Of a stretch of 32,500 nt of DNA, positions 27,061-32,500 are shown in pieces (positions within the stretch are counted from its first letter, which is position 1; each line of letters starts with the position of its first letter). Position numbers and translations under genes: made by a program. Origin of the DNA: Mesostigma viride (lineage: Eukaryota; Streptophyta; Mesostigmatophyceae; Mesostigmatales; Mesostigmataceae). The notes under the pieces are model-generated. The model ran no database searches, was not told the origin of the DNA, and was given only the letters and a program-made list of their open reading frames with translations. The stretch is taken from assembly GCA_009746045.1 (NCBI GenBank), contig RPFO01001764.1:1-32500 (forward strand). The letters run 5' to 3'.

Positions 27061-29360
27061 CAGGCTCCCATGGTGTCATCATGGCCCGTCTACGTACATG
27101 GATGTCAAGGAATAGTAAATGATGAGGATTCAGGCTCCCATGGTGTCATCATGGCTTGTCTACGTACATGGTTGGCATTTATGTAATTAACGAGGAGGAT
27201 TCAGGCTCCCATGGTGTCTCCATGGCTGGCCTATGTACATGGATGTCAAGGAATAGTAAATGATGAGGATTCAGGCTCCCATGGTGTCATCATGGCCCGT
27301 CTACGTACATGGATGGCATGTATGTAATTAATGATGAGGATTCAGGCTCCCATGGTGTCATCATGGCCCGTCTACGTACATGGATGGCAAAGAAAAAAAA
27401 ATGATGAGGATTCAGGCTCCCATGGTGTCATCATGGCCCGTCTACGTACATGGTTGGCATTTATGTAATTAATGATGAGGATTCAGGCTCCCATGGTGTC
27501 ATCATGGCTGGCCTACGTACATGGTTGGCATTTATGTAATTAATGATGAGGATTCAGGCTCCCATGGTGTCATCATGGCCCGTCTACGTACATGGATGTC
27601 AAGGAATAGTAAATGATGAGGATTCAGGCTCCCATGGTGTCATCATGGCTTGTCTACGTACATGGTTGGCATTTATGTAATTAACGAGGAGGATTCAGGC
27701 TCCCATGGTGTCTCCATGGCTGGCCTACGTATATGGATGTCAAGGAATAGTAAATGATGAGGATTCAGGCTCCCATGGTGTCATCATGGCCCGTGTACGT
27801 ACATGGATGGCATGTATGTAATTAATGATGAGGATTCAGGCTCCCATGGTGTCATCATGGCCCGTCTACGTACATGGATGTCAAAGAAAAAAAAATGATG
27901 AGGATTCAGGCTCCCATGGTGTCATCATCGCCTGTGTACGTACATGGATGGCATTTATGTAATTAATGATGAGGATTCAGGCTCCCATGGTGTCATCATG
28001 GCTTGTCTACGTACATGGTTGGCATTTATGTAATTAATGAGGAGGATTCAGGCTCCCATGGTGTCTCCATGGCTGGCCTACGTACATGGTTGGCATTTAT
28101 GTAATTCATGAGGAGGATTTAGGCTCCCATGGTGTCATCATGGCTGGCCTACGTACATGGATGGCATGTACTTTTTTAATGATGAGGATTCAGGCTCCCA
28201 TGGTGTCATCATTGCCCGTCTACGTACATGAATGGCATTTATGTAATTAATGATGAGGATTCAGGCTCCCATGGTGTCATCATGGCCCGTCTACGTACAT
28301 GGATGGCATTTATGTAATTAATGATGAGGATTCAGGCTCCCATGGGGTCATCATGGCTTGTCTACGTACCTGGTTGGCATTTATGTAATTAATGAGGAGG
28401 ATTCAGGCTCCCATGGTGTCATCATGGCTGGCCTACGTACATGGATGTCAAAGAAAAAAAAATGATGAGGATTCAGGCTCCCATGGTGTCATCATGGCTG
28501 GCCTACGTATGTACATGGATGTCTCATTAAAAAAAATGATGAGGATTCAGGCTCCCATGGTGTCATCATGGCTTGTCTACCTACATTGTTGGCATGTATG
28601 TAATTAATGATGAGGATTCAGGCTCCCACGGTGTCATCATGGCCCGTCTACGTATATGGATGTCAAAGAAAAAAAAATGACGAGGATTCAGGCTCCCATG
28701 GTGTCATCATGGCTGGCCTACGTACATGGATGTCTCATAAAAAAAATGATGAGGATTCAGGCTCCCATGGTGTCATCATGGCCCGTCTACGTACATGGTT
28801 GGCATTTATGTAATTAATGATGAGGATTCAGGCTCCCATGGTGTCATCATGGCCTGTCTACGTACATGGATGGCATGTATGTATTTAATGATGAGGATTC
28901 AGGCTCCCATGGTGTCATCATGGCTGGCCTACGTACATGGATGTCTCAGAAAAAAAATGTGGAGGATTCAGGCTCCCATGGTGTCATCATGGCTGGCCTA
29001 CGTACATGGATGTCTCATAAAATAAATGATGAGGATTCAGGCTCCCGTGGTGTCATTATGGCCCGTCTACGTGTTGTTGGCATGTATGAAATTAATGATG
29101 AGGATTCAGGCTCCCATAGTGTCATCATGGCTGGCCTACGTACATGGTTGGCATTTATGTATTTAATGATGAGGATTCAGGCTCCCATGGTGTCATCATT
29201 GCCCGTGTATGTACATGGTTGGCATTTATGTAATTAATGATGAGGATTCAGGCTCCATTGGTGTCATCATGGCCCGTCTACGTACATGGGTGGCATTTAT
29301 GTATTTAATGATGAGGATTTAGGCTCCCATGGGGTCATCATGGCTTGTCTACGTACATGG
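27043..29360. repeat. ~71-bp satellite, inverted block
   Basis: About 33 monomers in reverse orientation, with the same cores and linker classes. The outer part (28.4-29.3 kb) mirrors the left arm: the truncated monomer lacking the GTACATGG segment is at about 29060-29090, matching about 9050-9080, and the last monomer ends with the same GTACATGGAGTC join to the spacer. Confidence 0.95.
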
Positions 29361-29635
29361 AGTCATATTGATTCATGGAACAATGAGATACCATTCTTAA
29401 TTGAAAATTGTTCTTGATACTTTCACATGCATGCCCGGAATCGTGAATTTGTGCGGGTTTCCATGATGACAATCCTCATTGAATTCTTGAGCACACAATA
29501 TTGAGCAATTTAGGGGCACTTCGGCAATGTTGACCATTTTCATTCATGATCAATAAAATTAACATTTAATGCAATAAATACATATTCCACTCATTTTAAT
29601 AAACCATGAAAAACTTTACAAGCACGCTCAAGCTA
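29361..29635. repeat. Right spacer between satellite and minisatellite
   Basis: Reverse complement of the left spacer (8514-8784) with few differences, for example one short indel near ATGAAAAAC. No gene is visible. Confidence 0.8.
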
Positions 29636-30377
29636 GGGGTGGGCTGGCATGCACGCGTGGGTGTGGGGGTGGGCTGGCATGCATGCGTGGGTGTGGGGGT
29701 GGGCTGGCATGCACGCGTGGGTGTGGGGGTGGGCTGGCATGCATGCGTGGGTGTGGGGTTGGGCTAGCCTGCATGCGTGGGTGTGTGGGGGGGCTGGCAT
29801 GCATGCGTGGGTGTGTGTGGGGGGCTAGCATGCATGCGTAAGTGTGGGGGGGGGCTGGCATGCATGCGTGGGTGTGGGGGGGGGCTGGCATGCATGCGTG
29901 GGTGTGTGTGGGGGGCTAGCATGCATGCGTAAGTGTGGGGGGGGGCTGGCATGCATGCGTGGGTGTGTATGGGGGCTGGCATGCATGCGTGGGTGTGTGG
30001 GGGGGCTAGCATGCATGCGTGGGTGTGTGGGGGGGCTGTCATGCATGCGTGGGTGTGTGGGGGGCTGGCATCCATGCGTGGGTGTGTGGGGGGGCTAGCA
30101 TGCATGCGTGGGTGTGGGGGTGGGCTAGCATGCATGCGTGGGTGTGGGGGGGGCGGTCATGCATGCGTGGGTGTGTGGGGGGGCTGGCATGCATGCGTGG
30201 GTGTGTGGGGGGGCTAGCATGCATGCGTGGGTGTGAGTGTGGGCTAGCATGCATGCGTGGGTGTGGGGGGGGCTAGCATGCATGCGTGGGTGTGGGGGGG
30301 CCGGGGCCGGGGCTAGCATGCATGCGTGGGTGTGGGGGTGGGCTAGCATGCATGCGTGGGTGTGGGGGGGGCTAGCA
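29636..30377. repeat. ~30-bp CATGCATGCG minisatellite, right, 24 copies
   Basis: Inverted partner of the left minisatellite with eight more units. Units read GGCTGGCATGCATGCGTG followed by GGTGTG and a G run; the outermost units have a CCGGGGCCGGGG variant at 30300. Copy-number difference between the arms shows independent change after the arms formed. Confidence 0.9.
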
Positions 30378-30401
30378 CGCCCCACCCCTCCATCGGCACA
30401 G

Positions 30402-30437
30402 CCAGCCTTGTGAGTCTACCCTTAACAACAAGGCTGG
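30402..30437. repeat. 10-bp-stem hairpin, right arm
   Basis: CCAGCCTTGT/ACAAGGCTGG, partner of 7964-7999. Confidence 0.7.
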
Positions 30438-30483
30438 TAGGACGACACGCCTGAGCAGCATATGTCATGCCTATCTCAGGCTA

Positions 30484-30537
30484 ATAATGTGTGATTTTGT
30501 GCCAACAACCAAGTTGTTCCACCCAACAACACATTAT
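30484..30537. repeat. Complex hairpin, right arm
   Basis: ATAATGTGT/ACACATTAT outer stem with an inner AACAAC/GTTGTT stem, partner of 7864-7917. Confidence 0.65.
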
Positions 30538-30569
30538 AAACCCTCTTCCAAAATGCCCAACAAGCCGGA

Positions 30570-30600
30570 CACGTGGAGGACCACACACGCAGTATATAAA
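30570..30600 (+). promoter_or_regulatory. Outward-facing G-box/TATA promoter, right arm
   Basis: CACGTG at 30570-30575 and TATATAAA at 30593-30600, mirrored from the left arm. Transcription would run outward over the hairpin at 30651 and toward the splice donor at 31090. Confidence 0.5.
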
Positions 30601-30650
30601 GAGAAAATAAGCTGACTTTTTATCCAGCCAACCTGTGGCTAGCTGCTCTG

Positions 30651-30671
30651 GTTAGCATGACAAATGCTAAC
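30651..30671. repeat. Perfect 8-bp hairpin, right arm
   Basis: GTTAGCAT-GACAA-ATGCTAAC, partner of 7730-7750. An ATG inside it opens a 20-codon frame present in both arms, too short to judge. Confidence 0.7.
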
Positions 30672-31086
30672 ATTTACTCAGTGGGAAAGGTGAAGAGACC
30701 ATTGGAACAGCCTACCTGACGCATGTGCCACCAAAGCATTGTGTCCCGCAAAATGCACACTGCCTCCTTTCTAACAAGCACGAGCCGCTCTCTTTAGGAG
30801 ACAGGTGCCAGCTCGTCAGTGTCTGGGGAAAATGATGCCGCTGCTTAGGAAGACCGCGTGAATTTCCTCGAACACAACTGTCTATAAAGCAAAAGAAATT
30901 TCAGAGAAGCATGGAAATAAAAGCATTACACCTTCCCGACAGGTTGTGGGCCACGCGCTGCAGCAAGCCAGCCACGTCACAGACGAACTTGCTTAAAAAC
31001 ATCCAGGAATCCAGCGATGCAGCGCCAGGACCCGCAACTTCATGGCTGCATCTGGCCGGAAAGAAGGCAAAAAGCTTACGCTCAAC

Positions 31087-31095
31087 GAGGTAAGA
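31087..31095 (+). other. Consensus 5' splice site, right arm
   Basis: GAG|GTAAGA, following an ATG-started frame at 31042 (MAASGRKEGKKLTLNE). Mirrors 7303-7311. No matching acceptor was identified with confidence. Confidence 0.4.
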
Positions 31096-31585
31096 AAGCA
31101 GGAAAGCGCTATCTTAGGACGTTTAATACAAGAACGTACCATAACGGGCATTTATTCGTGCCCAGGCGCACAAGAAAGGCCACCCTTTCATGGAGAGGTC
31201 GGGCGCGCATGGCGCAGGCCTAATGTTATCTTACCGCAAAATGACGGGAAAGGTAAAGATAGCAGCGGGAATTTTTACGGCTTTAGAAACATCATTAAAC
31301 TAGCTTCCATTAGGACCATCAAAACTGGCAACAATCGACAATCACACCTGCAGGCATCAATTATACTTTATTCATCCCGACAGAAATTCAGGCCGGACCC
31401 CCCCTGCCGATGGTAAAGAAAAAGAGCCCGCGACATTATAGATCGCAACTATCCCACCATAAATTAGAATCAGTAACTAATTTTCTCCAAGAATCGAGCA
31501 TTTTTTCTGCTTTCCGCGAGCCAGATTTGTCACGTTTCGTCTAAAAGCAGTCGCCATGGCCACTTCCGCAAGGGGTGCGCGCACC

Positions 31586-32500
31586 GTGCACCCACTTTTC
31601 ACGGTACGGAGGGTACCGCGGAATTTTTTTGGCGCGGAAAATATTCGCCGCCAAAAATTAACCATGCATGCATGCCCGTCGTCTCCAAACATTGCATTAC
31701 ATGCACGTGACGGCGTGTTCCCTCGGTCATGGTGCGCGGCGGTGCCAGCTGGACTGATGTCATGCCCTCCACGTAGGCTCGTTCTACATTTCAGAACTGA
31801 TCCATGGCGCATAATTAGAATTTTGGAAGGTAGAATCAGGTTCTGAAGGTTCTACATAGTAGCCTAGTAAGGGTACACTAACATGTAGCCCAGTAGTTAC
31901 TAATCCTGCGATCATGACGGAATATACATGTAGTGATACTAATCGATACATGTAGTACACATGGTTGGCGCACAGAATGTTGTACAACCTGCCCTACATG
32001 TCGGAAAAACGCACACTCTGACAAACGTGATTGGAATATATTGTACAACATCATCACTAACGCTACATCCGGAACTGTTCTAGTGAATAGCATTACAATG
32101 TACTCCCCCGGCAGGTGTGGGTGCCCGAGTACTTGGAGTCTGAACACGCAGTGTCGACTCCTATTGGTGCAAAGGCATTTTTGTCAGTTTTCAGGGTTCT
32201 TTTTTTTTAGTTTTTTTCCCTTTTTTTTTTTTTTCTCCATTTTTACAAATCAGATTTTTCAGAACAGTGCATACGGCTAAGCTTTCATTTCGCAAGACAA
32301 TTCTTACGGCACCTTCCAAAGTCCCTGGTGTGTGTCAGTGCAGCGTCGACATGGCATGCGTGGAGGATATTTGCGTACGTACGACGAATCATCTGAAACG
32401 ACTGGTCCAACCTGAAAAATTTTGAATTTTTGCCGTGTCCAGTAACGGTCCTAGGTTGCACCCGCGCGCCGTTCCGGCAGCTGTACAGAATAGATCAGAA
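31586..32500. other. Right flank, no recognised gene
   Basis: No gene is seen. A T-rich tract occupies about 32190-32236. ACGGTACGGA at 31601-31610 repeats 6760-6769. A hairpin with GC-rich E2F-like sequence lies at 31622-31659. GTAGAA...TTCTAC and TGTACAAC-type short inverted repeats occur between 31830 and 32050 without a clear role. Confidence 0.5.
31622..31659. promoter_or_regulatory. Hairpin with paired E2F-like sites
   Basis: TTTTTGGCG and CGCCAAAAA are perfect inverted arms around CGGAAAATATTCGC. The left half reads TTTTGGCGCGGAAA, close to the E2F consensus TTTSSCGC; the right half is an inverted version. Function is inferred from the motif only. Confidence 0.3.

Larger units (their letters stand above)
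6813..31585. mobile_element. Giant foldback-like inverted-repeat structure
   Basis: The sequence inward from GGTGCGCGCACC at 6813 matches the reverse complement of the sequence inward from 31585. Landmarks pair almost collinearly: 6813 with 31585 and 8021 with 30380 (coordinate sums 38398 and 38401). Each arm holds about 1.2 kb of unique DNA, a ~30-bp minisatellite, a ~265-bp spacer and a ~71-bp satellite; the right satellite arm is about 2.3 kb. Long inverted repeats built of tandem subrepeats are typical of foldback elements such as Drosophila FB. No transposase lies inside, so it would be non-autonomous. The satellite flip has no spacer, so an inverted duplication or an assembly fold-back is also possible. 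Confidence 0.6.
30378..31585. repeat. Right arm, unique part of inverted repeat
   Basis: Inverted partner of 6813-8023. It contains the three hairpins, the outward promoter and the splice-donor consensus in mirrored order. A 60-codon frame from ATG at 30911 to 31093 is interrupted in the left arm by an in-frame TAG, so it is not a conserved gene. A second frame (31042-31416) has an ATG here but not in the left arm. Confidence 0.8.

Noticed and set aside
30911-31416. Protein-coding gene in the right arm (frames at 30911-31093 and 31042-31416)
   Set aside because: The mirrored left arm has an in-frame TAG in the first frame and lacks the ATG of the second; no family is recognisable, so coding was not called.

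Overview
The window is nuclear DNA from a eukaryote. It has GT-AG introns, a LINE fragment, a full Copia-type LTR retrotransposon, long satellite arrays and no prokaryotic gene organisation. The lineage cannot be fixed from the sequence alone; an alga or an invertebrate is my guess, based only on the kinds of mobile elements present. No ordinary host gene is recognisable.

Layout. (1) 1-1302: a gene-poor flank with two G-box palindromes, ending in the C-terminal domain of a LINE ORF1 protein on the minus strand. (2) 1732-5017, minus: a three-exon gene for a DDE-like, repeat-associated protein of about 989 residues (signatures DYAENY, WSDN and HGKGEVDG). A 72-bp tandem duplication has doubled the donor site of its first intron. 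Its upstream side (5164-5717) holds six copies of a 19-bp CGGCCG-centred motif in a tandem array of about 230 bp period, and a seventh copy lies in intron 2. (3) 5718-6812: AT-rich and unremarkable DNA. (4) 6813-31585: a giant imperfect inverted repeat of about 24.8 kb. From each end inward, each arm has about 1.2 kb of unique sequence with an outward-facing G-box/TATA promoter and three hairpins, then a ~30-bp CATGCATGCG minisatellite (16 copies left, 24 right), then a ~265-bp spacer, then a ~71-bp satellite. The satellite runs in one orientation from 8785 to about 27042 and flips abruptly to the other from 27043 to 29360. Inside it is a higher-order repeat of 3478 and 3195 bp, plus a third interrupted copy, each with one palindromic monomer. 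(5) 18202-25723: a 7522-bp Copia-type retrotransposon inserted in the third higher-order copy, with 677-bp LTRs in which I see no difference and a CCATG target duplication. (6) 31586-32500: flank with no recognised gene.

The retrotransposon reads on the minus strand and is the most informative part. Gag is split at a G7 tract that fits a -1 slippery heptamer. The zinc-knuckle frame ends at UGA followed by CGG, with a strong hairpin starting 8 nt downstream, and then continues open in the same frame through the whole of pol. This looks like stop-codon readthrough for Gag-Pol. In pol, the retropepsin-like domain lies between integrase and reverse transcriptase instead of before integrase, its active-site triplet is DTN, and the RT active site is HGDD instead of YVDD.

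Chronology inferred from the sequence: the arms of the large inverted repeat have diverged by substitutions, indels and repeat copy number; the satellite higher-order repeats are cleaner; the retrotransposon, with seemingly identical LTRs, is the latest event. The large structure most resembles a foldback-type transposable element (long inverted repeats built of tandem subrepeats), but a rearranged satellite block, a centromere-like array or an assembly fold-back remain possible.
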